Source: Pantoea sp. alder81 (lineage in GTDB: Bacteria; Pseudomonadota; Gammaproteobacteria; Enterobacterales; Enterobacteriaceae). Taken from it: 64,000 nucleotides of DNA. Location: NCBI RefSeq assembly GCF_020179835.1, contig NZ_JAIUDA010000014.1, positions 20,418 to 84,417 of the forward strand, given 5' to 3'. The notes under the pieces were generated by a model, which searched no databases, was not told the DNA's origin, and worked only from the letters and a program-made list of their open reading frames with translations. Position 1 is the first letter of the stretch; every line of letters begins with the position of its first letter. Position numbers and translations under genes: made by a program. This document shows positions 51,288-60,193 of the stretch, one piece after another.

Positions 51288-51343
51288 CACTACATATTCC
51301 TTTGACAACCTGACTGACTCAATAATATTGTAATGGTCACTAC
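51280..51343. promoter_or_regulatory. Twin dyads GTARTNNNNACTAC, BdcR operators
   Basis: GTAGTCATCACTAC at 51280-51293 (covering the bdcR start codon) and GTAATGGTCACTAC at 51330-51343. They lie on the short bdcR-bdcA intergenic stretch, 50 bases apart (about five turns). TetR repressors commonly bind such 14-base dyads. Confidence 0.65.
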
Positions 51344-51364
51344 AATACAATTGGGGACACACTA

Positions 51365-52078
51365 ATGGCGGTATTTACAAACAAATCGGTACTGGTGTTG
51401 GGCGGAAGTCGGGGCATTGGTGCGGCAATCGTGCGGCGTTTTGCCTCCGATGGTGCTTCGGTAGTATTCAGTTACGCCGGCTCGCGCGAAGTGGCAGTAA
51501 AACTGGCGGAAGACACGGGCAGTAAAGCGGTTCAGGCGGATAGCGCCGATCGCGATGCCGTGACTAAGCTGGTACGCGAATCCGGGCCTCTGGATGTGCT
51601 GGTGGTGAATGCGGGCGTCGCAATATTTGGGGATGCCTTAGAGCTGGAAAGCGATGCCATTGATCACCTCTTCCGCATCAACATTCACGCACCTTATCAT
51701 GCAGCTGTGGAAGCCGCCCGCCAGATGCCTGAGGGCGTTCGTATTATCGTCATTGGTTCCGTCAACGGAGACCGGATGCCAATGCCAGGAGGCGCCGCCT
51801 ATGCCGTCAGCAAATCCGCTCTGCAGGGATTAGCACGCGGTCTGGCACGAGACTTTGGACCACGCAGAATTACGGTGAATGTCGTCCAGCCGGGACCCGT
51901 CGATACGGATATGAATCCAGCAGACGGCCCGATGAAGGAGCTTATGCACAGTTTTATGGCCATCCAGCGTCACGGTAAGCCTGAAGAAGTGGCCGGAATG
52001 GTTGCCTGGATTGCCGGCCCGGAAGCTTCATTCGTGACAGGTGCCATGCACACGATTGATGGCGGATTTGGCGCGTAA
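51365..52078 (+). CDS. bdcA: BdcA, c-di-GMP-binding biofilm-dispersal protein
   Basis: A 237-residue short-chain-dehydrogenase fold protein that follows E. coli BdcA closely: SVLVLGGSRGIGAAIVRRFA, then VNAGVAIFGDALELESDAID and INIHAPYHAAVEAARQMPEG. The catalytic YxxxK is AAYAVSKSALQG, and the C-terminus is GPEASFVTGAMHTIDGGFGA. In E. coli BdcA lowers c-di-GMP by binding it and promotes biofilm dispersal. It is divergent from bdcR with 77 bases between the starts. Plasmid location places another c-di-GMP component alongside the bluF and diguanylate cyclase genes. Confidence 0.95.
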   Translation: MAVFTNKSVLVLGGSRGIGAAIVRRFASDGASVVFSYAGSREVAVKLAEDTGSKAVQADSADRDAVTKLVRESGPLDVLVVNAGVAIFGDALELESDAIDHLFRINIHAPYHAAVEAARQMPEGVRIIVIGSVNGDRMPMPGGAAYAVSKSALQGLARGLARDFGPRRITVNVVQPGPVDTDMNPADGPMKELMHSFMAIQRHGKPEEVAGMVAWIAGPEASFVTGAMHTIDGGFGA

Positions 52079-52140
52079 GATGTCATCGATGAATTTGAGC
52101 CAGGCTGCCCCAATAAACCTGGCTGCATTTGCTATCAGCT

Positions 52141-53706
52141 TTAATTATTGAGATATGACTCTTCGCTCTTCACCTGATTTCTGCCCGCCTGCTTAGCAGA
52201 ATAAAGTGCCATATCAGCCTGCCTGATCAACATCTGAGACGAGCGATTTTCTCTCTCTGTATTCAGCGATGCACATCCCGCGCTCAGCGTCACCCGTTGA
52301 GAAGGTAACAGAGACGAGGCATGTGTGATGTCCTGCTCACGTACGGCTTGCACCGCAGCAGCAGCCACCTTCATCGCATGTTCAATATCGGCACCGGGCA
52401 GAACGATGGCGAACTCTTCTCCTCCATATCGTGCCACCAAATCGGTACCGCGCAAGGAGATGCCGTTAATCGCCTGCGCCACACGCTTCAGACATTCGTC
52501 CCCGGCCACATGGCCATAAGTGTCGTTATAGCGTTTGAAATAATCGATATCGATCATCACCAGCGAAACCGGCTCGTTGTGCTTATCAGCGGCCAGAATG
52601 CACTCATTCAGGTAGCGATCAAATGCACGTCTGTTCGCAAGCCCCGTTAACGCATCAGCATGGGCCAGTCTGTTCAGCGCATGGTTGGCTGCGCTTAGCT
52701 CATCGCGAAGACTTGTTAGCTCAAGCTGGTAATGCAGGCTGTGCCGTGCCTGACGCAGCACGAAAACACCCATGGCAACGATAGCGGATAACAAGGCAAG
52801 ACTCAGCAACACATCCTGAACGCGACCTTTCATCCATTTAATGAACAGGCTATGCGTGTCATACCCTGCTGCAACCACTAGCGGGTAACGATCCGATCGT
52901 GCAAAACCAAAGATGCGCGGTTTGCCATCAAGGGCTGAGGTCCACTGCCCGCTTCCGCGGTTGGTGCCCTGCAGCATCTGCTGAAACAGGTGACTGGAAG
53001 AGAGATCTTTGCCAATAAAACTATCAGGCATCGGCCGTGCGTATAACACCGAACTGTCTGCCAGCATCAGGACCAGTACGTCCTTCGCCCCCATCTCGTA
53101 GTAAGCGTAAAAGTGCCGGAAGTAATCGACTTTCACCGTAGCCAGTAAAACGCCCTGAAACCCGCGCAGCGCATCGCTGATGCGAAGAGAAACGGGGATC
53201 ACCAGATCGCCAGTGCTTCGGCTACGGATCACCGGACCGAGGTGAATGCTGTTGCGCGGATTGTCGCGTTGAAACCTAAAGTACTCACGATCGGAGTTAT
53301 TGATGTCTGCCGGTATCTGCGATGCAGAGGTGGCAATCCATTTGCCTTGAGCGTCGTAATAGAAAAGGCCGTGCAGCTGTGGCAATCGCCCCTGAAGCTC
53401 CCGCATGGTCTGGCTCAGATTGCCACTATTGATACCGGTCACCAGCTGCGATTCAACGTCCCGCTGCATTTCACGCATCGCGAGCTCAGTCTGCAAGAAG
53501 GTGTCTTCCGCCTGCCGCGCCTGCGACAGCGCCAGGTTCGTCGCTGTTTCTTCACTCTGCCTGACGGTATCATTCCAGTCCTGATGCAGCGTCCATATGC
53601 TGATACCTAACACCGCGGCGATAAGCACAATGCCTGCAAGCGTGATACTTCTGATGAGGGAGTGATAAAGGAGCCCTGCCTGTTCGCGCGTGTCTTTTTT
53701 ATCCAT
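52141..53706 (-). CDS. dCache-GGDEF diguanylate cyclase
   Basis: A 521-residue membrane-bound cyclase from the ATG at 53706 (MDKKDTREQ). GGGGATAAGG is upstream, and an in-frame ATG five codons earlier is an alternative. TM1 is near residues 20-40. A large periplasmic dCache sensor follows (NSDREYFRFQRDN, GDLVIPVSLRISDALRGFQG), then TM2 (LLSLALLSAIVAMGVFVLR). The GGDEF domain has LTGLANRRAFDRYL, DIDYFKRYNDTYGHVAGDEC, the inhibitory site RGTD and the active GGEEF five residues later. All catalytic residues are present, so it should make c-di-GMP, with feedback inhibition. The sensed ligand is unknown. Confidence 0.95.
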   Translation of the reverse strand: MDKKDTREQAGLLYHSLIRSITLAGIVLIAAVLGISIWTLHQDWNDTVRQSEETATNLALSQARQAEDTFLQTELAMREMQRDVESQLVTGINSGNLSQTMRELQGRLPQLHGLFYYDAQGKWIATSASQIPADINNSDREYFRFQRDNPRNSIHLGPVIRSRSTGDLVIPVSLRISDALRGFQGVLLATVKVDYFRHFYAYYEMGAKDVLVLMLADSSVLYARPMPDSFIGKDLSSSHLFQQMLQGTNRGSGQWTSALDGKPRIFGFARSDRYPLVVAAGYDTHSLFIKWMKGRVQDVLLSLALLSAIVAMGVFVLRQARHSLHYQLELTSLRDELSAANHALNRLAHADALTGLANRRAFDRYLNECILAADKHNEPVSLVMIDIDYFKRYNDTYGHVAGDECLKRVAQAINGISLRGTDLVARYGGEEFAIVLPGADIEHAMKVAAAAVQAVREQDITHASSLLPSQRVTLSAGCASLNTERENRSSQMLIRQADMALYSAKQAGRNQVKSEESYLNN

Positions 53707-54127
53707 CCTTATCCCCATCATCTTTATCCAGCATTCAGTTAAGCAGATAAAGAGAAATGCGAAAGCTTGCCTGGCATTACCCGCTAAAAAGGCTGAACTA
53801 TAGGATATTTCTTGCTGCCTGGTGTTGATAACGCGCAGGAATGATTACCAATTGATATCAGTAAAAATGACGAAGGGAGTTAAACAAGAACGTCTGAATA
53901 AAGATATGTATTTCTGTGATGATTTTTAGAATGCCATAATCAAATTTATTTTATAGACGCCATGTTGAAACTGACCTGCCTGACAGGCCAGTTTCTATCG
54001 ATGACAGGTTTCAAATATTTAATCCAATGCGCCATTATTATTCAAACTTCTGAAGAAAGCCTTTTTATGACGCACCGGATTAACAGCATGAACTGGCTTC
54101 TCTTTCAAGGCAGTTCCGACGATTGCA
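53707..54127. other. Intergenic between cyclase and ABC exporter
   Basis: AT-rich, 420 bases. A hairpin with arms AAACTG/CAGTTT plus CCTG/CAGG lies at 53968-53994 and may terminate. The plus-strand frame at 53962-54147 has no domain. Nothing else is visible. Confidence 0.4.
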
Positions 54128-55861
54128 TTACGCCGATTCAGCAATGACCGATTTAAATTGAGCGTGCCACATATTATAAAACTTGCCCTGTTTACCCATC
54201 AACAGAGCAAAACTCCCGTTTTCGATCACTTTTCCATCCGCCATGACCACGATTCTGTCGAACTCTTTGATGTTTCCCAGACGGTGAGTTACGGCGATAA
54301 CCGTCGTGTCGAGTGAAAGGATTTCATTAAACAGGTGATGTTCAGTTTCTGGATCGAGCGAGGATGAAAACTCATCAAAAATGAACAGATTAGCTTTTCG
54401 GTATAACGCACGCGCGATCGCCAGCCTTTGCCACTGCCCGATTGAAAGCTCATCTCCGCCAAACTGCTTACCCAGGCGGGTCTGCTGCGGATGAGGAAAC
54501 GCGACTTTACTGAGTAAATCGTCAACCTGAGCGGAGTGTGCTTCTGTGTCATATTGACTCAGTGCGATATTCTCACCGACGGTAAATTCATACTTACCGT
54601 AGTCCTGAAACACGGTTGCCACCTGCTGACGGTATCCATCAATCTCCAGACTCTGCAGCGGAACACCGGATACGCTGATATCACCCTGATCATAGGCATA
54701 CATCCGCAGCAGCATTTTAATCAGCGTGGTCTTGCCACTTCCGTTATCCCCCAGAATCGCCACTTTCTCGCCCGCCCTAATCTCAAGGTCAATGCCGTCT
54801 AAGGCCTTCTTGCTCCGGCCTTCATAACCAAAGCTCAGGTGCTTGATACTGAGCGAGAACGGCGTGTTATCTGGGAGTAATTTTTGGCCGTTGGTGACGG
54901 GTTCAATCTCCTCGGTCATAAAGGAGTGGTAACTATTAAAAAAGCTGCCCATTGATGTCAGATTGGCACCGTAATTCGCAATTTCATCCAGATGCGATTT
55001 CATCATCACAATGGACTGAAACACCATCACTAACGCGCCCACTGCGATATCACTACTGCGCAGATTGCTCAGGAAAAGATAAACCCCGGCAAACAGCATC
55101 ACCAGGCTAATCAGCATGGCTAGAATGGGCGTAATCAACGCCCTGACACGTTGCTGGTGCATACGTTGATAAGTATTCGATGCTGACCCCGAGAATTTTT
55201 TTAGCAGATAACTACCCAGTCCATAGAGTCGGATCTCCTGTAAAAAGCTTTTATCCATGCTAACGCCATATACGTAACGCATTGCGATAGCGTCCTTAGA
55301 GTTTTTGAATAACTCGTGTACGTATTTTTTCTGGATATGGATATTGATCATAATCATCGGTAATACGGACAAGGCACAAATGGCCGCCCCAATTCCTGAA
55401 TACGCAATCAGCACCAATAGCAAGCTTCCAGCCATTACGGCGGCCCTGAATGAGTAAATAATGCAAATGATGAAATTAAGCGGTCGGTAGGCCGCTTCTT
55501 TTTTCAAAAATTCCAGCTGTTCGTAACGTTCCTTGTTATCAAAAAGGCTCAGCGTGAAAGATTCATTCATTCTGCGCATAATATTTGCACTGAAATGGCT
55601 GGTCGAAATTTCCGTCACATCACCCTGAATGAGATTTACCAGCGGTGTCATTAGTTGAATACCCAGCAGAGACAGACACCAGATAGCAACACTGAACATC
55701 AGTGCATGGTCACTGATTTGAGGCGCATGAAGTGTGTTAATTATCTTTCCTGTCATGAAGACATTAAGCGCCGGTATCAGGCCCTGAAGAAGGACGATAG
55801 CGATAAGTGCGGTAATACGAAGTGGGCTGGATGCAAAGACGTACCTGATTGCCAATAACAC
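54128..55861 (-). CDS. ABC transporter, fused permease-ATPase
   Basis: A protein of 577 residues starting at the GTG at 55861, with GGGAGG six bases upstream; a longer start at 55912 lacks such a site. Six hydrophobic segments precede an ATPase with Walker A ILGDNGSGKTT, Q-loop VATVFQDYGKYEF, an atypical signature LSIGQWQRLAIARALY, Walker B LFIFDE and H-loop VTHRLG. The IGQWQR signature is seen in peptide and lantibiotic exporters. A 15-of-19 Fur-like box sits about 60 bases upstream, so expression may respond to iron. It lies alone between the diguanylate cyclase and the NUDIX pseudogene. Confidence 0.88.
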   Translation of the reverse strand: MLLAIRYVFASSPLRITALIAIVLLQGLIPALNVFMTGKIINTLHAPQISDHALMFSVAIWCLSLLGIQLMTPLVNLIQGDVTEISTSHFSANIMRRMNESFTLSLFDNKERYEQLEFLKKEAAYRPLNFIICIIYSFRAAVMAGSLLLVLIAYSGIGAAICALSVLPMIMINIHIQKKYVHELFKNSKDAIAMRYVYGVSMDKSFLQEIRLYGLGSYLLKKFSGSASNTYQRMHQQRVRALITPILAMLISLVMLFAGVYLFLSNLRSSDIAVGALVMVFQSIVMMKSHLDEIANYGANLTSMGSFFNSYHSFMTEEIEPVTNGQKLLPDNTPFSLSIKHLSFGYEGRSKKALDGIDLEIRAGEKVAILGDNGSGKTTLIKMLLRMYAYDQGDISVSGVPLQSLEIDGYRQQVATVFQDYGKYEFTVGENIALSQYDTEAHSAQVDDLLSKVAFPHPQQTRLGKQFGGDELSIGQWQRLAIARALYRKANLFIFDEFSSSLDPETEHHLFNEILSLDTTVIAVTHRLGNIKEFDRIVVMADGKVIENGSFALLMGKQGKFYNMWHAQFKSVIAESA

Positions 55862-55920
55862 TGACTGCCTCCCTTGTTGCAGTTGGAATGGATCACGCGG
55901 GTCGCAAAACAATGATAGTT

Positions 55921-55939
55921 GAGAATGAAATTCATTTAC
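55921..55939 (-). promoter_or_regulatory. Fur-like box before the ABC exporter
   Basis: GAGAATGAAATTCATTTAC agrees with GATAATGATAATCATTATC at 15 of 19 positions and keeps the dyad. It is about 60 bases upstream of the GTG start at 55861. Confidence 0.55.
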
Positions 55940-56094
55940 ACTAATCGCTCACATCCACTTCGCTGCGCGTAGTGGTAAAAAGCGAACAGATTTATCAAGC
56001 ATGTAATTAATAACCATTCTCACTTGCGCTATACTCCTCCCTCCCTTCCACCAACCCGGCACGAAGGCGCAGTAACAAAGACTGGAGGATGAAG

Positions 56095-56518
56095 ATGATC
56101 GCAGACAAGGTTATCCGCATTGCGGCGGCAATCATGATCAATACGGAGGGGCGCGTACTTTTAGTCCGCAAGCGCGGTACCCGTTATTTCATGCAGCCCG
56201 GAGGGAAAATCGAGTCGACTGAACGGCCTGTAGCTGCATTGATTCGTGAACTCAAAGAGGAACTGCAAATCAATGTCACCGAGCAGGATACCCAATATGT
56301 AGGCCAGTTCACTGACACAGCTGCAAATGAGCCTGGGCACACGCTTATCGCCGATAATATTCACTGTTCTTGCACCCACCACAACGATTACGCCAGCGGC
56401 TGAGATTGAAGAGATCACCTGGCTCCATCCATCCGATACTTCTTCGTTGCCATTAGCGCCGCTCACCGGCCAACAGATACTCCCACTAATAATGAAGACA
56501 GGTCAAAGCGCCCACTGA
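56095..56518 (+). pseudogene. NUDIX hydrolase, frameshifted
   Basis: The first frame starts MIADKVIRIAAAIMINTEGR (the ATG at 56095, six bases after GGAGG) and carries a complete Nudix box: GGKIESTERPVAALIRELKE then ELQIN. Near 56355 the frame breaks after EPGHTLIA. The second frame continues with ITPAAEIEEITWLHPSDTSS then LPLAPLTGQQILPLI, the normal C-terminus (the plus-one register). A single indel, or a sequencing error, therefore divides an otherwise complete gene of about 140 codons. It would hydrolyse a nucleoside-diphosphate-linked substrate if repaired. Confidence 0.8.
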
Positions 56519-56590
56519 GTTCACGTTCACCGGCCTTTACCACTCAGGAAAAATTTCCAACGCCGATAGCAAGGAAGCCATTGCCCTATC

Positions 56591-57016
56591 ATGTCACGAC
56601 GTAAGAAAAGACTGCGCGGTGGAAACCCGGCGCAGCGGATGCAAGTTGATGAAGGTAAACACTATGGCCCTTTTTTAACGTATCTCCGCAGCCTCACCTT
56701 CATCAAGAACACCCTGATCGGTTGCTTCTATCCCTTTATCCTGATGCTCAATTTCATTCAGGATCGTTCCCCTTTATGGTTCTATGTCCCGCTGGTTATC
56801 TCGGTGATCCTCTTTCCATTCGCCAAAGTTGCGATTGAACGCATTGGTCTCTGGATTGCACCTGCACATTTTTGGCAAAAAATTGATAGTTTGAATTATC
56901 GCTTACGAAGCCTGGTCGACATGCTGTATTGGTTGTTGATCACGCTGATGATAGTGCCCTTAACGGTGATCTATATTTTCCAGCTTCACTTCGACAAGCA
57001 CCGATCACTGTTTTGA
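56591..57016 (+). CDS. Small membrane protein, 141 aa
   Basis: A basic N-terminus (MSRRKKRLRGGN) followed by three or four hydrophobic segments: IKNTLIGCFYPFILMLNFIQ, FYVPLVISVILFPFAKVAIE and MLYWLLITLMIVPLTVIYIF. I do not recognise the family. The size and topology recall bacteriocin immunity proteins and other small accessory inner-membrane proteins, but no bacteriocin gene is nearby. It borders the iteron region, so it could be part of the replicon's accessory set. The ATG at 56591 has a poor ribosome-binding site. Confidence 0.55.
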   Translation: MSRRKKRLRGGNPAQRMQVDEGKHYGPFLTYLRSLTFIKNTLIGCFYPFILMLNFIQDRSPLWFYVPLVISVILFPFAKVAIERIGLWIAPAHFWQKIDSLNYRLRSLVDMLYWLLITLMIVPLTVIYIFQLHFDKHRSLF

Positions 57017-57124
57017 GCCCTGTCCGACATTTGGCCAGTGAGTCATGATGAGCGACTGCAAGCGTGAAATGAAGGGGAGCTACACCTGAACAGGATCGCG
57101 TCGTGCGAGTTGATCCTGTGGAAC

Positions 57125-58167
57125 AACCACTATAGAGAGTAAACCCCGCTTTTCATATCCAAACTCACATTTGTGATGAGGGGATCCAATCCAGGCACGC
57201 CGGCAACGCACACTTTAAGTTAGTAACCACTAACAACAGTATTACCAAGACTTGCGAGGTTAGTAACCACCAGGGGGCTAGATTAAACATAACCACTATA
57301 GAGAGTAGCTACTCACTATAGTGGTTGTTTCTACTCTCTATAGTGGATGTTTGATCCTTTGCCCAGCAAATCAACGATCCTGCGATCGTTATTGGATCTT
57401 CCGGTTCCTCCGATATGTGCATTTCATTAAAATTTTACTCTCTATAGCGGTTAGCCATAAAGGCAAACATCACAAATAACTCATTAATATCAGATAATTA
57501 AATTAATTCAAGGAAAACCAATAACCGCTATGGAGAGCAACCTCACTCTCTATAGCGGTTATTAAAGGATGCGAAAATCCCGCAATCGCGTAGGTGTAAG
57601 CAGGATCACAGGTTAAGCCGCTCATCAAACCTACCAGCAATGCTATCCACTATAGTGAGTAACTCCTCTCTATAGTGGATATCTGGAGAAGGAAAAGCAG
57701 CTTTACGCCGCGAAAGTGAATAAGCTAATGATAATAAAACAATAAATGTTGAGTTCAACAGGAAACTGAACATAAATCAGACTGTTATCTGAACAAATAT
57801 CCCTCAATAATCCCCCAAAAACTCAATAAGATAGAAGTGATAACGTCACTTTAGCCGAACAACCACTATAGAGAGTACATACCTACTCTCTATAGTGGTT
57901 GTTAAAACCTGGCGACGATCCTGGATCATTCCATGATGGCAGTCCCCTCTTCTATCACACTGAAAGCAGTCACATTGCGGGTTTTGGGCTGGTAATGGTG
58001 CGAATTGTGAGCGACTTCCGGATAACCACTATAGAGAGTACAAGCCTACTCTCTATAGTGGTTACTGGGTCACAAATGTCTTGATAGCAGTGAATGTGGG
58101 AGGTGAACGACGTGGATTGCAGCAGCAAATAACCGCTATAGAGAGCACTTACTCTCTATAGCGGTTA
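57125..58167. repeat. Iterons downstream of repA, mostly inverted pairs
   Basis: About 15 copies of a 17-18 base iteron, consensus TAACCRCTATAGAGAGTA on one strand. Most form head-to-head pairs with short loops: 57291/57310, 57522/57544, 57645/57664, 57861/57883, 58023/58046 and 58130/58150. Single copies lie at 57125, 57332 and 57436. Because repA runs leftward, this array is downstream of it and probably titrates initiator (copy-number and incompatibility control). Confidence 0.9.
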
Positions 58168-58189
58168 TCAAATGGGGGCTAATAGAAGA

Positions 58190-59242
58190 CTACTTCACTT
58201 TACCTTTGCGTATTTCCTCAAGGATCTTCAGCTCCGCTTTTGACAGCATCACCATTTCACCCTGCGGCTCGCTGACTGCAGCAACATCATTGGTCTCGAT
58301 AGGATCATCCAACTCCAGCTCATCTTCGAGAATGTCCGGCAGCTTGAGTGGCAGCTCTGCAGGTTTGAGCTTAGGCCGGCGATAGTGAATGTGGAATACC
58401 ACGGAGCTGCCGCGTTTTAGTTCAGTGTAATCAAGGTAACCAATGTCTTTAAGCTGTTCCATCGCCCTGCGTACGGTCGCGTTTTGCGTGATGGGACGAG
58501 ATGTCAGATTCAGACGCTGTCGCAGTCGCGCCATGGAGATGGGAGCCGGATTCGGAGGCAGGCTTTCGATAAAGGTATAAAGCGCCTGAGCGGACTCCTT
58601 ACGAGCCAGAGCGTTTATGGCGCGTAGCTGGAGCAATACCTTGCGATCAAACTGATACAGCTCGAACAGCTTGGGATCGGCCTGAAGCTCGACCGTATCC
58701 TTTTTGACACTGTATTTAGCGGATTGCACCAGATGCGTGACATAGAGTTCATCTTTGTCAGCAGTACCGAACTGGATGGTATTGGATGCAATGCGGATCA
58801 GCGAAGCTTCCAGTCGCTCCCTCAGCTTGGCTGAAGATCGAGAGGAAGGAATGCCACACAACTTGACGAACTCGACGAAGGGTAAAACGACTTTGTCATT
58901 GGTGACGTTGTACTTTGCAAACGCGTGAATGATCCCGACCCACGTCTTGAAATCATTGTCCATATCGAGTCGCTGGCCAATGATCCTGATCTTCTCATAA
59001 CCTTCTGATTTAACGAGCGACAGCAACTTAAGCTCGTTCGTGACATCAGTGACGGCTGTCGTGTCGTTTTTACGGTTATTGGTCGATTTTAACGTAGGAA
59101 CGAACAGGCCCAATCGCATTAAAGCAACGGGTTGAACAGTGTTATCTCTGTTGGGGGTAAGTACAACCAGTTCGCCAGTTCGTTTATCTGTTTCTGAAAA
59201 GGCTTCAACTATCTTGTTGTTTTTTAGCTCATTTTCCGACAT
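58190..59242 (-). CDS. repA: RepA replication initiator, Rep3 superfamily
   Basis: A 350-residue initiator with two winged-helix domains: ELKLLSLVKSEGYEKIRIIG and VVLPFVEFVKLCGIPSSRSS in the first, FELYQFDRKVLLQLRAINAL and SARLRQRLNL-like MARLRQRLNLTSRPITQNAT in the second. It is in the RepA/IncFIB-like branch used by large Pantoea and Enterobacteriaceae plasmids. Iterons surround the gene on both sides, so it binds upstream direct repeats to open the origin and downstream inverted pairs for control. The ATG at 59242 follows a region with DnaA boxes. Full length and intact. Confidence 0.96.
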   Translation of the reverse strand: MSENELKNNKIVEAFSETDKRTGELVVLTPNRDNTVQPVALMRLGLFVPTLKSTNNRKNDTTAVTDVTNELKLLSLVKSEGYEKIRIIGQRLDMDNDFKTWVGIIHAFAKYNVTNDKVVLPFVEFVKLCGIPSSRSSAKLRERLEASLIRIASNTIQFGTADKDELYVTHLVQSAKYSVKKDTVELQADPKLFELYQFDRKVLLQLRAINALARKESAQALYTFIESLPPNPAPISMARLRQRLNLTSRPITQNATVRRAMEQLKDIGYLDYTELKRGSSVVFHIHYRRPKLKPAELPLKLPDILEDELELDDPIETNDVAAVSEPQGEMVMLSKAELKILEEIRKGKVK

Positions 59243-59257
59243 TTTCGAGGATCCGGT

Positions 59258-59812
59258 TTATACACAGGGACATCGCGCGTTTACTCTCTATAGCGGATAC
59301 TAGCACTCACTTCATCGGTTAGACTACTCTCTATAGAGGATAATTTACTCTCTATAGCGGTTAGTTTACTCTTTATAGCGGTTACCGATATCTCCTCAGG
59401 GCTTACGGCACAAGGCTTTAACCGTAGTGGGGATCTGTTAGGAACTTCTATGATCTTATGAGGATCTATTCTTGGATCGGGTCAGTGAATAATGGGGATA
59501 ACCTTTTCTGGAAAACGGCGGCTGACCTTCAGTCAATCACGCTGCATAAAACATAGTTATGCACAGCAGAACCAGTTACACACAGCTTTCATCCTTGCCT
59601 GCTCACTACAGCGGTTATCAGTCACTCTCTTCATCGGTTGTTTCACTCATTTCATCGGTTATTTTCCTCTCCACAGCGGTTAGTTTACTCCTTATAGCGG
59701 TTATTGAGGCCCTTTCAGCCCAGTCATATCAAGGCCTGCAGCGATCCGGGATCTTCTTTGATCTCAATGGGATCTCATTATGATCGAATAATTGGATCTA
59801 CCCTGTGGATAA
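59258..59812. other. Replication origin with DnaA boxes and GATC clusters
   Basis: DnaA boxes TTATACACA at 59258-59266, TTATGCACA at 59557-59565 and TGTGGATAA at 59804-59812 are perfect; a near-match lies at 59576. Ten GATC sites are concentrated in two groups (59430-59480 and 59742-59800), as in P1-type origins with Dam control. Iterons lie between. These are the parts of an origin that melts under RepA and DnaA. Confidence 0.85.
59282..59703. repeat. Direct iterons upstream of repA
   Basis: About ten copies in one orientation, in two blocks (59282-59385 and 59601-59703). The best match is TACTCTCTATAGCGGTTA; several are degenerate, including a TTCATCGG variant (59305, 59623, 59644). The spacing is roughly 20-22 bases within blocks, near two helical turns. 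All lie in the orientation of the repA-downstream copies' second member. Confidence 0.9.
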
Positions 59813-60137
59813 AGGGGATAAAAAATCAGCGTTAAATGAGACTGTTAAGCAGGTTTCAGCCGGAATACGGTGATTTCGTTCAATTATGAATGTCGATCCC
59901 GAGAAAAGATCCCCTTGTATAACTCGCTGGATGAATGAGCCCAGCTTTTGGATAAACACACCATCACCAATCAGATGTTCGTAAATTCTGCCTGTACACG
60001 GTTTTTGGCGCGTTAAGGGAATTTGGCTTGCCAGACACGGGAATTGAACTTAAATCGCTTAGAACGTTGCTGAAGCGCTTAGGAGCACAGATTCAAACGG
60101 AAGGTGGATTAATGAAATGTGGGAACGTTATTAAAAC

Positions 60138-60165
60138 AAAAGGACGTGAAAACCACGTCCTTTTT
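60138..60165 (-). terminator. Terminator of the parA-parB operon
   Basis: AAAAGGACGTG and CACGTCCTTTT arms with a four-base loop, followed by T residues. It lies directly downstream of parB. Confidence 0.8.
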
Positions 60166-60193
60166 GGGATTTGCGTTGTATGAAGGAGCCTGA

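Noticed and set aside
59985..60193. Search for a P1-like parS downstream of parB
   Set aside because: No ATTTCAAGGTGAAAT-like or box-B sequence could be found; only the terminator hairpin is clear.
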